DNA of 64,000 nucleotides from Elusimicrobiota bacterium (GTDB taxonomy: Bacteria > Elusimicrobiota > Elusimicrobia > UBA1565 > UBA9628). The stretch covers positions 124,001 to 188,000 of the forward strand of contig PLZD01000010.1 in the NCBI GenBank assembly GCA_003151975.1, read 5' to 3'. The translations under genes and the position numbers were made by a program. The notes under the pieces were generated by a model that was not told the origin of the DNA, searched no databases, and saw only the letters and a program-made list of their open reading frames with translations. Below, one piece after another: positions 7,645 to 16,190 of the stretch (its first letter is position 1; the number at the start of each line of letters is the position of its first letter).

Positions 7645-8616
7645 TCAATGGCCGTCGCCTCGTCTAGGCGGGAAGACCGCCTCGCCGTAGGTCCGATAGA
7701 CCATCGTGCCTTGCTTGGGCGGACGGTATATCGAGAGCTTGCGGCCGAGCCGGTCTTCGAACGCCCAAAGGACGTCCTTGAACCCCAAGGCGTGGCGGAA
7801 GGGTGCCGTGCTAGAGAACCGCGCGTTGATCTCAAACGCGACGGGACCGCTCGGCGTGACGCGCAGCTGCACGTTGATCGCGCCGCGCAGCTCCAGGCCC
7901 TCGGCGATGTCCCGCGCGTAGCGGGCGATCGCGGGCGCATGGCGGACCTCGGCGCGCTCGGTCGCGCCGATCTGCGCGCCGCGCCGCAGGCTCAGCGAGC
8001 GCGTCTCTCCCGACGCGCCGCGGAAGACGCCCACGGTGTGCTCCTCCTCATCGCAGGGCAGGGCTTCCTGCCAAATGTCGTCGGGCCGTTTCCGCGCCAA
8101 AGCGACGGCGGTCGCCTTGTCCGCGACTCGAAGCAGGTCGCGGCCCCCCGAGCCCGAGCGTCGCTTGATGATGCAAGGCAGGCGGAGCGGTGGGCCGTCG
8201 CCGACGACGCGAGTCCAGGGGTGGGCAAGGCCGCGCGATTTCAGGAAGCGGGCGGTGGCGAGCTTGTCGAGGCCGGTTTTCACTGCGAGCGCGTTGGCGG
8301 CCAGCACGGGGATTTTTCCGAGCCGTTCCAGCGCGCCGGCCTTGAGTAGGGCCCCCAGTTCGGGCTCCGTCATCGGGACGATGAGCTCGGCCTTACAGCG
8401 CCGGGCCAACGCCTCGAGGCGCTGTGCGTAATCCGGAGCGTCGGCACGCGGCGCGAGCGCGCACGAGTCAAAAACCGTCGCGCCGGGGTGGTCCGATTTC
8501 GCGTCGCAGCCCGCCAACCGTCGGGCGACGCCGAGTTGACGAAGCACGCGTCCCACGCCGAGCGCGATGTCGCCGCCGCAGCCCGTGACCAAGATGGAAC
8601 GCAGAGCCGCGCTCAT
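7645..8616 (-). CDS. ATP-grasp domain protein (carbamoyl-phosphate-synthase-like)
   Basis: 323 residues from ATG 8616, which overlaps the phosphoesterase stop (ATGA); longer readings translate the phosphoesterase out of frame. Residues 1-100 form a Rossmann-like pre-ATP-grasp domain (SILVTGCGGDIALGVGRVL). The ATP-binding loop is CIIKRRSGSGGRDL, and the Mg/ATP acidic motif is VAFEINARFSST with VQLRV before it. These enzymes join a carboxylate to an amine or thiol using ATP. The carboxylate partner could be an amino acid or a sugar acid. ATP-grasp proteins of this type occur in nonulosonate loci, but their substrate is not known. Confidence 0.85.
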   Translation of the reverse strand: MSAALRSILVTGCGGDIALGVGRVLRQLGVARRLAGCDAKSDHPGATVFDSCALAPRADAPDYAQRLEALARRCKAELIVPMTEPELGALLKAGALERLGKIPVLAANALAVKTGLDKLATARFLKSRGLAHPWTRVVGDGPPLRLPCIIKRRSGSGGRDLLRVADKATAVALARKRPDDIWQEALPCDEEEHTVGVFRGASGETRSLSLRRGAQIGATERAEVRHAPAIARYARDIAEGLELRGAINVQLRVTPSGPVAFEINARFSSTAPFRHALGFKDVLWAFEDRLGRKLSIYRPPKQGTMVYRTYGEAVFPPRRGDGH

Positions 8617-9317
8617 GACGGCCTCCGCGACAGCACGTCGCGCAAGTATTCGTTTAGCGGGTCGCGTCGCGCGGCTTCGGCGGCCAAGGGCGCGGCGTCG
8701 TAAGGCGTTCGCCGCAGAGTCAGCGAACGCGCCTGCGTGTCGAGCAGGGCCCAGGCGGCTTGGCCGCCGGCATCGCGCGCCTGCCCAACCGAGCCGACGT
8801 TGGCCACGGTCGCGGCGCCCACGCGCTTGAGGAAGGCGCGGTGAGTGTGTCCCATAAGAACGAAATCGGCTTTCGACCCGGCGCAGCGCGCAATCACGGA
8901 GTCCTGGGCGTCGGGGTAGACGTACTCGTCGCCTTTCCAAGGCGAGCCGTGGCAGAGCTCGATGCGCACGCCGTCGCGTTCGACGAGCTTCGATTCCGGC
9001 AGAGCCAGGAGCTCTTCGATCTTGGACGCGGACAGCTCCGCGAGCGCCGCATCGTGGCCGCTGCCGTAGCGCCCGCGCAGCTCCGCGGCGAAGGCGGCAT
9101 CCTTGGCGGCGCGCGCGAGAAGCTCTTCGTGGTTGCCGCGGATCATCTCGCGCGGCCAGCCGCCGAGCGCCTCGAAGACGCGGCTCGGCTCATAGTAATA
9201 ACCGACGTAGTCGCCGAGCACGAACAGCTCTTGCGCGCCGGCCTGGCGCGCCGCGCCCAGCGCCGCGTCGAGCGCGGCGGCGTTCCCGTGGATGTCGGAG
9301 AGCACCGCGATCAGCAC
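8613..9317 (-). CDS. Metallophosphoesterase (calcineurin-like, YfcE/MJ0936 type)
   Basis: 234 residues. All metal-binding blocks are present: SDIHGN (D8, H10), GDYVGYY (D36), RGNHEEL (N62, H63), LCHGSPW and MGHTHRAF. Such single-domain enzymes cleave phosphomono- or diesters. In this operon a sugar-phosphate or a nucleotide-sugar product is a reasonable guess. It overlaps the epimerase by 7 bp and the ATP-grasp gene by 4 bp, so the four genes 7645-11844 are translated as a coupled set. Confidence 0.88.
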   Translation of the reverse strand: MLIAVLSDIHGNAAALDAALGAARQAGAQELFVLGDYVGYYYEPSRVFEALGGWPREMIRGNHEELLARAAKDAAFAAELRGRYGSGHDAALAELSASKIEELLALPESKLVERDGVRIELCHGSPWKGDEYVYPDAQDSVIARCAGSKADFVLMGHTHRAFLKRVGAATVANVGSVGQARDAGGQAAWALLDTQARSLTLRRTPYDAAPLAAEAARRDPLNEYLRDVLSRRPS

Positions 9318-10153
9318 GCCGTTTTCCTCGTCGACCGCGCGCCGATGTCCTTGAGCGCCGCGCGAAACGGCCTACCGGGACTTAGGACGGGAGAGGGTGC
9401 CTCGATCATGTCGCTCGAGGCCGCGCCGGACCGCCGCTCGACTGGGCTCCCCGGGCACAAGACCGAGGCGACTGCGTCGAGCATCTGCGCGAGCGTCGGG
9501 GTCTCGGATCCGGCCACGATGTGGACGCCGTCGAGGTTGCGCTCCAAGGCCTCCGCGACGGCCGCGGCCGCGTCGTGAACATACGCATAGTTCCGCCGTC
9601 CCTGCCCGGGACCCAGCAAGGTCGGCGCCCGTCCTTCGAGGGCCGACATGATCGCGCGGTTGAGCCCGAGATGCGAGGGCCCGTTGAGGCCGAAGATTCC
9701 GGCAAACCGCAGCGCGGTCCAAGGCACGCCGGCGCTGGCGAGGGCCTCTTCGGCCTCGAGCTTGGCGCGGCCGTACGGCGTCGCCGGGGCGGCGGGCGTG
9801 CCGGCGTCAACGCGCGCCGCCTCACCGTAGACGGCGACGCTGCTGGCCAAGACCAAGCGCGCGCCCCAAGCCTTCGCGATCGTCGCGAGCTTTTTGATGG
9901 CGTCGCGGTTGGTCGACGTGAAAATCGAGGCGTCGGCGTCCGGCCGAAGATCGACGCGGCTTGCCAGATGGAGGATCGCGTCGCAAGGAGCCAGCTTCTC
10001 GATCTCGGCGGGCCAGGCGTCATCGTCGAAATCGAGCGGGACCTGGGCGCTCTTGTCCCGGCCGCAGGCGAGGGTTTCCCAGCCGCGGTCGCGCAACAGC
10101 GCCGTCACGGCTTTTCCCAAAAAGCCGCCTGCGCCCGTCACGAGCGCCCTCAC
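9311..10153 (-). CDS. NAD-dependent epimerase/dehydratase family protein
   Basis: 280 residues from GTG 10153 (GTGA overlap with the ABC gene). Extended SDR: VTGAGGFLGKAV for NAD(P) binding, HLASRVDL, then S-S at LASSVAVYG and the catalytic YxxxK in TPYGRAKLEAEE. The shortened C-terminal half and the RRNYAYVHDAAAAV segment match nucleotide-sugar epimerases/reductases. It most likely acts on a keto-sugar made in the locus; sub-activity cannot be assigned. The base composition matches its neighbours. Confidence 0.85.
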   Translation of the reverse strand: MRALVTGAGGFLGKAVTALLRDRGWETLACGRDKSAQVPLDFDDDAWPAEIEKLAPCDAILHLASRVDLRPDADASIFTSTNRDAIKKLATIAKAWGARLVLASSVAVYGEAARVDAGTPAAPATPYGRAKLEAEEALASAGVPWTALRFAGIFGLNGPSHLGLNRAIMSALEGRAPTLLGPGQGRRNYAYVHDAAAAVAEALERNLDGVHIVAGSETPTLAQMLDAVASVLCPGSPVERRSGAASSDMIEAPSPVLSPGRPFRAALKDIGARSTRKTAC

Positions 10154-11844
10154 GAGAGGCTCACCCTCTGGTCGGCGATGGAAAGCAAAGCGCTGCGGTG
10201 GGTCGCCGCGACGATGGTCATCTCGCCCTTGACCTTGAGGAGGGTCTGAACGAGTCTCAGCTCCGTCTCCTGGTCGAGGTTCGAGGTCGCCTCATCGAGC
10301 ACGAGAACCTTAGGGCGGCGCAGGAAGGCGCGCGCCAAGGAGAGCCGCTGCTTCTGACCCGCGGAAAGACCTTGGCCTTGCTCGGTGATCTTGTACTCGA
10401 GGCCTCCCGCGAGCTGGGACACGAAGCCGCACTCGGCCTTGGCCAGCGCGGCCTCGAAATCGCCGGCGCTGGGCTCGCGCGAAAGGCCGTACAGGAGATT
10501 CTCCCGGATGGTGCCTTCGACGAGCAAGCTTTCCGGTCCGACGTAGCCGATGAGCGGATAGAGCCGAGGGCGGAACTCGGCCAGCGGCGCCGTCGAGCCG
10601 TCGGCCAAGACCACCGAAATCGAGCCGCGCTCGGGCACGAGGCCGCCCAGCAGAAGGTTGAGCAAAGTGCTCTTCCCCGAGCCCGACGGCCCGGTGAACA
10701 CGAGACATTGGCCGGGGGACAGTTTAAGGCTTAAGCCTTCAATGACCGGAGCGTCCACCGACGGATAGCGAAAGCGCACATCCTTAAGCTCCCAGCCGAC
10801 CGGGCCCGCTCCGCTGGCGGAGGGTACCGCCGCCGGCGCTGCAGAGGCGGCGAGCGCGGCTTCGCCGCGCGCGGCCTCCTGCCACCAGCGCCAGACGATC
10901 AAGGTCTCGGGCCAGTTGCGCAGCACCGTCGAGACGGAGCCGTTCATCGTCGAAAGAAGTTGGAGCAGGCGGATCACGAGATAAAAGTAGGAGACCAGGA
11001 CGCCGGGGCTCGTCTTGAAGGCGCCGCGCGCGGCCAGCGTGATGACGCAGATCAGAAGCACGCCGACGACTTGCGGCAGCGCGACCTTAAAGCCGGTCAA
11101 CCGGTGATGATAGAGCGCGCGGCTGTCGTAATCCTCGAGCGCCGAGAGCGCGCGGCCTTCCTCGAGGCCTTGCGTGCCGTAGATCTGGATCAGAAGAAGA
11201 TTCCTGATGCTGATCACCATGCGGCGGCTGGTCTCGTCGAGCGAACGCACGAGCACGCCCACCGTCTCGACGATCCGACGGTCGGCGACGCGGATCGGCG
11301 GATAAAGCATGAGCATCGCGACGGCCACGATCATGGTCAGTTTGAAGGAGATGGCCAGCAGTGCGACCAGGATCATCAGCGCGGAAGTCGCCTGGACCGC
11401 GAGAAACTGGAGACTGTAGACCAAAGCCGCGCTATTGTTGGTCCACTCGTTGAAGAGCATCGTGGCCTGGTGGGTGCTCACCGACTCGCTGTGGAAGGCC
11501 CAGCGCAGCACGCGCGCCCGCATGATGTGGCGAAACTTTTCCTGGACGGCCGAGGGCATGTAAACTTGGAGCCAATTCATGAGCCCGCGCAGGATGCCGA
11601 CGACGAGGATGAAGACGAGCACGGCGGTCAGATTTGTCTGCGGCATCCAGGCCGGCAGGGAGACCGCGCCGGGCACGACGATGCCGGCCGCGACGAGGAA
11701 GGCTTGCAGGGCATAGGCGAAAGCGAGCTCGACGGCAAACGTGGTCACGCCGACGATCGTGCCCAGCTTCAGGTATGACGTGACCTTCGGGCCGAGAAAG
11801 TCGGTCAGCTTGCGCCGGTTGGCGACGATTTCGAGGCTGTTCAT
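10150..11844 (-). CDS. ABC transporter, fused membrane and ATPase domains (lipid-linked glycan flippase-like)
   Basis: 564 residues. Transmembrane domain about 1-310 with six likely helices, and nucleotide-binding domain about 350-564. Walker A GPSGSGKST (K391), signature LSAGQ (493-497), Walker B VLVLDEAT (513-520). The Q-loop reads IGYVGPESLLVEGT where YVPQ is usual, so the canonical glutamine is missing. Half-size exporters of this build include PglK and MsbA, which flip lipid-linked sugars or lipids; that is the inferred role. A paralog with the same Q-loop change is at 38157-39881. The leader is very short: the ATG follows the operator repeat by 2 bases. Confidence 0.88.
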   Translation of the reverse strand: MNSLEIVANRRKLTDFLGPKVTSYLKLGTIVGVTTFAVELAFAYALQAFLVAAGIVVPGAVSLPAWMPQTNLTAVLVFILVVGILRGLMNWLQVYMPSAVQEKFRHIMRARVLRWAFHSESVSTHQATMLFNEWTNNSAALVYSLQFLAVQATSALMILVALLAISFKLTMIVAVAMLMLYPPIRVADRRIVETVGVLVRSLDETSRRMVISIRNLLLIQIYGTQGLEEGRALSALEDYDSRALYHHRLTGFKVALPQVVGVLLICVITLAARGAFKTSPGVLVSYFYLVIRLLQLLSTMNGSVSTVLRNWPETLIVWRWWQEAARGEAALAASAAPAAVPSASGAGPVGWELKDVRFRYPSVDAPVIEGLSLKLSPGQCLVFTGPSGSGKSTLLNLLLGGLVPERGSISVVLADGSTAPLAEFRPRLYPLIGYVGPESLLVEGTIRENLLYGLSREPSAGDFEAALAKAECGFVSQLAGGLEYKITEQGQGLSAGQKQRLSLARAFLRRPKVLVLDEATSNLDQETELRLVQTLLKVKGEMTIVAATHRSALLSIADQRVSLS

Positions 11845-11846
11845 GC

Positions 11847-11867
11847 GTTCACAGATTGAACATTATA
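11847..11867 (-). promoter_or_regulatory. Promoter with inverted-repeat operator upstream of the ABC transporter
   Basis: The minus strand reads TGG, then TATAAT (11862-11867, an extended -10 TGn-TATAAT), then GTTCAATCTGTGAAC (11847-11861), then two bases and the ATG at 11844. The GTTCA-N5-TGAAC core is exact. The -10 box contains the TAA stop of the gene upstream. Layout matches the promoter at 7622-7642: the repeat covers the expected start of transcription, a classic repressor position (inference). The predicted 5' leader is only ~10 bases. Confidence 0.65.
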
Positions 11868-12975
11868 CCATGCGCGGGCCGCGCCGATCGGGAAGGTTCA
11901 AAGACGCCGGGCCGTCCCCGTCGATGTCGGAGCGCGTGCAGTGAATGAGGCCGAGAGCAGGGCGCTCAAGGCCCTTGGACGCAAACCACGCGAGATTCTG
12001 TTCGCGCCGCAGGTGCTGCAGCGGCGTCAGGCGTGAGGGGAGGATCTGGCGTTCGACGGGCTCCTCGTTTCCTCCGGCCTCCTGCGCCGTGGCGTTGAAC
12101 GCGTCGTGCGAGCCGACGAAATCGGCGAACGCGCAACCCGCGGATTTGAGTTCTGATAGCGCCGCGCCCAGCGCCGCTCGTCCATCGAGGCGCCCTTGCT
12201 CGTCGAGAGGGTGGTAGAGGTCGACGATGCGGCCGGCCAGTCCTTGCGCGGCGCCGAAGATGCGCTCGACGCGAAAGACGCAGACGGCCGGACGCTCGGG
12301 CGCGCCGCGCAGTTCGACGCGGTACTCGAAGAACGGATGCGACAGGTAGCGCCACCGCAGGTAGTCGAGCGAGCGCACCGTGCCGAAAGCGCGCTCGAAA
12401 TACAGCGTCCAGTCGGGGCGGTAGGAATTTCCATCCACGGCGGCGTCCGTGTCGGAGACTTCGACCGTTTTGGGCGCGCAGAGAAATGGGGAGAGGGCGT
12501 CGCGCGAAGACTCGGGCCCGAGCAACGGCGCGCAGGCCTCGGCGTCGAAGACGAAGAGTCGGCGCGGCACGCGCGCCTCGAGCGTCCAGCCCATCGCGCT
12601 GAGCAGCGGTCCGCCCTGCGCGCTCGTGTTGACCGATAGCGCCACGGGGAATCGCTCCATGAGCTTGCGGTGCAGAAGCCAGCCCAGACCCTTGGGCGCC
12701 TCCGGGCGGACCATCCAATAAAGCGTCCAGACCGAGTCGAGAGTTTGATCCGGCGCGCCCCAAAAAACAGGCCAGCGCAGATAGCCGAGAATGCCTTGGA
12801 GTTCGCCTTCGTCCCACGCCGACAAGATTGGAGAGTTTCCATCGGTGCCGATGCGGAACTGCCAATCGAAAAACTCGCGCGAGGCGACCGCGATGTCGGG
12901 GCGATAGCGCTCCTTAATGAACGCGAGCATGCGGGGCCAGTCCGACATCGGAAAGGTCTCCCGAATCTCGAGCAT
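11863..12975 (-). CDS. GNAT-like acyltransferase, function unknown
   Basis: 370 residues from ATG 12975, 15 bp after the acyl carrier protein gene. The fold pattern is GNAT/FemAB-like: ILGYLRWPVFWG as a beta-rich core, WMVRPEAPKGLGWLLHRKLM resembling the acetyl-CoA pyrophosphate loop, then SAMGWTLEARVPRRLFVFD. A second half (ERAFGTVRSLDYLRWRYLSHP) suggests a duplicated domain. I do not recognise a named family. Its position at the end of the acyl module (ACP, FkbH-like, MaoC-FabG) makes it the best candidate for moving the ACP-bound acyl group to a sugar amine (inference). Confidence 0.7.
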   Translation of the reverse strand: MLEIRETFPMSDWPRMLAFIKERYRPDIAVASREFFDWQFRIGTDGNSPILSAWDEGELQGILGYLRWPVFWGAPDQTLDSVWTLYWMVRPEAPKGLGWLLHRKLMERFPVALSVNTSAQGGPLLSAMGWTLEARVPRRLFVFDAEACAPLLGPESSRDALSPFLCAPKTVEVSDTDAAVDGNSYRPDWTLYFERAFGTVRSLDYLRWRYLSHPFFEYRVELRGAPERPAVCVFRVERIFGAAQGLAGRIVDLYHPLDEQGRLDGRAALGAALSELKSAGCAFADFVGSHDAFNATAQEAGGNEEPVERQILPSRLTPLQHLRREQNLAWFASKGLERPALGLIHCTRSDIDGDGPASLNLPDRRGPRMV

Positions 12976-12990
12976 GACGCGGAAGCGGGG

Positions 12991-13224
12991 TCAGCCCGCG
13001 AGCTTCTCGCCGAGCATCAGGCGGATGAGCTTGAAGCTTTGGAGCTCCACGATCTCACCCTCCTTGAACTTGACGCCGAACTCGTCCTCGAGCGCCATGA
13101 CGAGCTTGATGTGGTTGAGCGAGTCCCATTTTTCGAGCCTGGCGGGGGTGGTGCTCTCGTCGATCTCGGAGGGCGGGACCTCGAAGACCGCGGCCATGAC
13201 GGACTTGATGCGCTTGTCGTTCAT
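12991..13224 (-). CDS. Acyl carrier protein
   Basis: 77 residues from ATG 13224, overlapping the FkbH-like stop (ATGA). The sequence EKWDSLNHIKLVMALEDEFG contains the phosphopantetheine site Ser35 in the DSL motif, followed by the acidic helix II of ACPs. It would carry an acyl thioester for this module. It is separate from a fatty-acid operon: no ketosynthase or malonyl transacylase gene is in the window. The nearest partners are the FkbH-like protein and the MaoC-FabG fusion. Confidence 0.92.
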   Translation of the reverse strand: MNDKRIKSVMAAVFEVPPSEIDESTTPARLEKWDSLNHIKLVMALEDEFGVKFKEGEIVELQSFKLIRLMLGEKLAG

Positions 13225-14966
13225 CGCGCGCGCGCGGAGGCGTCCGCTTTGAGGACTTCGATGTAGGCGATTGCGCTGGGTCGATACTCCGAGAGCGCTA
13301 GCTCGTACTCGCGGACCTTCGCGTCGGAGCGGATCAGCCGGAACGAGCACTTCTCGAAGAAATCCGCGGCGGGGCCGTTTTTGGCGGTGCGCTCGTGGCG
13401 CGCGCGAAGATGCCGCACGCCCGCGGCCCGCAGTTCGTCGACGAGATGATCCATGAAGGCGAACTCGATGTTGCGCCCGATGACGCGGCAACTTATTAAG
13501 AAGGTGTCGACGACGGCCTCGTCCGCGGTTTGGCCCGGCAGGACGATGGAAAGTCCCGTCACGCCGTTGTCGCCGAACTTGTCGGAGGCGGAAAATGCGA
13601 AGAGCCGCGCCGCCGGAATTTCGAGCATGCGCGAGATGTCCGACTCGGTATGGCGCTTGGTGGTGGCGTTGAACTGGTTGGTCTTCTGGCAAAGCTGGGC
13701 CATGCGTGCGGTCAGGGACTTGTCGTTTTCGAAGACGGCGACGCGCTGCTCGAGCGAGGCGAGATACTCCTCGACCGAGACGAAGGCGGCCCGCTTCTCG
13801 GCGCGGTCGCCTTGCTCGCGGTAGAGTTCGGTGCGCCGGAGGTCCTCGGCGGTGGGCGCCGCGGATGCGAAGAAACCAGCGAGCTTGCGAAGCAGGCGCG
13901 GATAGTCCTCGAGCTTCTCGGGTGTCTGTAGAACGCGGACTTGCGGCAGCTGCGCGCGAACGAGCTCCGCCTCGAACGGCGAGTCGTCGACGAAGACGAG
14001 GCTGTCGAGTCCGATGTTGAGTTCGGAGGCGATCTCCCGAAGGTTCTGCGCCTTGTCGGCCCAGTTGATCCTCTTTGCGGCGATCGTCTCGGGCCGCAGC
14101 AGCATGTCCGGATGGCGCTCGAGCACGGCAGCGACGTCTTCAGAAGAATTCTTCGAGCAAAGCCCGAGCAGAACGCCGCGGCGCTGCAGCGAGAGCGCGA
14201 TGCTCTGGATTTCGGCGAAGACCGCGCCTTCGGGCGTCGTCGGCGACATCTTGAGGCCCTCGGCGCCGTCTTCTCCGAGAACGCCGCGCCAGAGCGTATT
14301 GTCGCAGTCGAATATGAGCGCCTTCTTAGCGCGACCCGTCGCCGCGAGCACGGGGCCCAGCGCTTCCTCCGCCCAGGCTTTGTAGAACTCGATGGTGTAG
14401 AGCGCCTTGGAAGAGTTGTAGTAGCGGAAGTCGACGCTCTTCTCGAGGCCCACCTCGGCGAAGAGTTTGTCGGTGTCGATGAGCCGCGCGTTTTTCGGAA
14501 GCAGGTCCTCGAGCCGCGCGTTGAGCCGGCGGCTCAGCTCCTCGAGGCGGCTAGCACCCGCGAAAGGCAGCGCAGAAAAGCGATTCACCAAGATCAGCGG
14601 CACGTCCGCGAGGTTCCGGACCACGAGCTCGAGCTCTCCTGTGGTCTTGTCCTCGAGCGCCTTGAGCGCGTCGTCGTCGAGCAGTTTCGCGTCGCGGTGG
14701 AGCCCGTCTACGATATTGCCGAGTTCCCAGAAAATCGCGATCAGCGGCGCATTCTTTAAGCGGGCGCTGTCCTGCACGATGTTGTCATACTCGCCGACGA
14801 CTGCCTTGGCAGGCAGGCCCTCGGCGCGCAGGGCGTATTCCAGGATATCCTTGACGAGTCCGATCGTCGTGTTCGAGAGGACGGCGGCCTCATACGGCTT
14901 GGTCTCGGGCGTGGGCGTCAGCTCCCGGTTGCGGCGAAGGATCTCGGTGTACTTGAGGTCCCTCAT
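13221..14966 (-). CDS. FkbH-like HAD-IIIC family protein with C-terminal GNAT domain
   Basis: 581 residues. Residues ~1-205 form the FkbH N-terminal helical/SGNH-like region (IAIFWELGNIVDGL). The HAD domain begins at LIFDCDNTLWRG (D220, D222), with CSKNSSEDV and VFVDDSPFEAELV as later HAD motifs. The C-terminal ~150 residues are GNAT-like (LSIVLPGQTADEAVVDTFLI, FMDHLV). FkbH enzymes take 1,3-bisphosphoglycerate and load a glyceryl unit onto an ACP. With the ACP next to it, a glyceryl- or hydroxyacyl-ACP is the expected product (family knowledge plus inference). Confidence 0.9.
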   Translation of the reverse strand: MRDLKYTEILRRNRELTPTPETKPYEAAVLSNTTIGLVKDILEYALRAEGLPAKAVVGEYDNIVQDSARLKNAPLIAIFWELGNIVDGLHRDAKLLDDDALKALEDKTTGELELVVRNLADVPLILVNRFSALPFAGASRLEELSRRLNARLEDLLPKNARLIDTDKLFAEVGLEKSVDFRYYNSSKALYTIEFYKAWAEEALGPVLAATGRAKKALIFDCDNTLWRGVLGEDGAEGLKMSPTTPEGAVFAEIQSIALSLQRRGVLLGLCSKNSSEDVAAVLERHPDMLLRPETIAAKRINWADKAQNLREIASELNIGLDSLVFVDDSPFEAELVRAQLPQVRVLQTPEKLEDYPRLLRKLAGFFASAAPTAEDLRRTELYREQGDRAEKRAAFVSVEEYLASLEQRVAVFENDKSLTARMAQLCQKTNQFNATTKRHTESDISRMLEIPAARLFAFSASDKFGDNGVTGLSIVLPGQTADEAVVDTFLISCRVIGRNIEFAFMDHLVDELRAAGVRHLRARHERTAKNGPAADFFEKCSFRLIRSDAKVREYELALSEYRPSAIAYIEVLKADASARAR

Positions 14967-16183
14967 AGCATGACTTGGCCGCCGTTAACGCGGATGGTCT
15001 CGCCGGTCAGGAAATTGGATTTCTCGGAGACGAGGAAGCTCACTGCGCCCGCGACATCCTCGGGACGGGCGATGCGCTGCAGAGGCGTCTGCGCTTCGGC
15101 GAGCAGCCGCGCCTTCTCGGGTATGCTGGAAATGAGCGGCGTGTCGGTCATGCCGGGAGAAACAAGGTTGACGCGGATGCCCAGCGGGGCGAGTTCGACG
15201 GCCATCGCCTTGGCCATGCCGGACAGTGCCGCCTTGGCCGTGATATAGTGCAGCCATTGCGGGCTGGGCCGCTCTACGGCTTGGCTCGTCAGGAACACGA
15301 TCTTGCCGTAGCGGCGCTCGGCCATCGCGGGGACCGCGAATTTCTGCAGAAGAAACGCGGTCTTGACGTGCGTGTCTAGCTGTTCCTGAACGCTGTCCCA
15401 GCCGAGGTCGCGCAGGCGGATGTTCGGGATGTCGCCGCCTCCACAATGCACGAGCGTGGTCAGCCCGCCGAGGCGCTTAAGGCAGGACGCGATCAGTTCC
15501 TCGGCCTGCGCGGGAGTTTCCAGTTCGGAGCCCAGGGCGAGCGCTTTGCGGCCCAAGCCCGTGATCGTGCGCGCGAGAGTCCTGGCGGCCTCGGAACTGC
15601 GGCGATAGTGGACGGCGACGTCAAAGCCGTCGCGCGCGAGCTGCAGCGCCACGGCCGAACCAATGCCGCCCGTCCCGCCGACGACGAGCGCGGTCTTGCG
15701 CGCGGTTTTTAGTCGAGGCGCCGCCGCGGGCTTGGCCGCGCCCCGCGATTCATGCGCCGCGCCGTTCTTCTCCGGGCCTAGGACTCGAACCTTGGCGGTC
15801 CCGGTCGTGACCTTTTGGCGGCTCTGGTTGAAGATATCGGTCGTCAGTTCGATGATGCGGTGGGCGTCGGACTTGCGGACGACTTGGGCGCGCACGGTGA
15901 TGGTGTCGCCCACGCGGACGGGCTGAAGGAACTCGAGATTCTGGGCGAACCATAGCGCGCCGTCGCCGGGCAGCTTGGTGCCGATGACCGTCGAGATGAA
16001 CGAGGCGCCAAGCATGCCGTGGGCCACGGGCTTCTTGAAGCGGGTCGTGCCGGCGAAGGCGGCGTCCACGTGCAGCTTGTTATCGTCGCCGGTCAGTTCG
16101 ACGAAGCGGTCGATGTCCCGCTGGGTGATCGCGCGCGAGAGCTGGGCCGAATCTCCGACGCGGATCGATTCGTAGCTCCTCAC
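14963..16183 (-). CDS. MaoC dehydratase - FabG reductase fusion protein
   Basis: 406 residues from GTG 16183. Residues 1-140 are a MaoC/(R)-specific hydratase hot-dog domain with GDDNKLHVDAAF (D33, H38) and PVAHGMLGASF. A linker ~140-163 rich in Ala and Lys follows. Residues 163-406 are an SDR reductase: VVGGTGGIGSAV, catalytic S300, Y313 and K317 in LHYITAK, and a C-terminal ETIRVNGGQVML. Together they would interconvert 3-keto, 3-hydroxy and enoyl thioesters. Overlap with the FkbH-like gene is ATGA. No ketosynthase lies nearby, so the substrate probably comes from elsewhere or from the FkbH product. Confidence 0.92.
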   Translation of the reverse strand: MRSYESIRVGDSAQLSRAITQRDIDRFVELTGDDNKLHVDAAFAGTTRFKKPVAHGMLGASFISTVIGTKLPGDGALWFAQNLEFLQPVRVGDTITVRAQVVRKSDAHRIIELTTDIFNQSRQKVTTGTAKVRVLGPEKNGAAHESRGAAKPAAAPRLKTARKTALVVGGTGGIGSAVALQLARDGFDVAVHYRRSSEAARTLARTITGLGRKALALGSELETPAQAEELIASCLKRLGGLTTLVHCGGGDIPNIRLRDLGWDSVQEQLDTHVKTAFLLQKFAVPAMAERRYGKIVFLTSQAVERPSPQWLHYITAKAALSGMAKAMAVELAPLGIRVNLVSPGMTDTPLISSIPEKARLLAEAQTPLQRIARPEDVAGAVSFLVSEKSNFLTGETIRVNGGQVML

Positions 16184-16190
16184 GGCCGGG

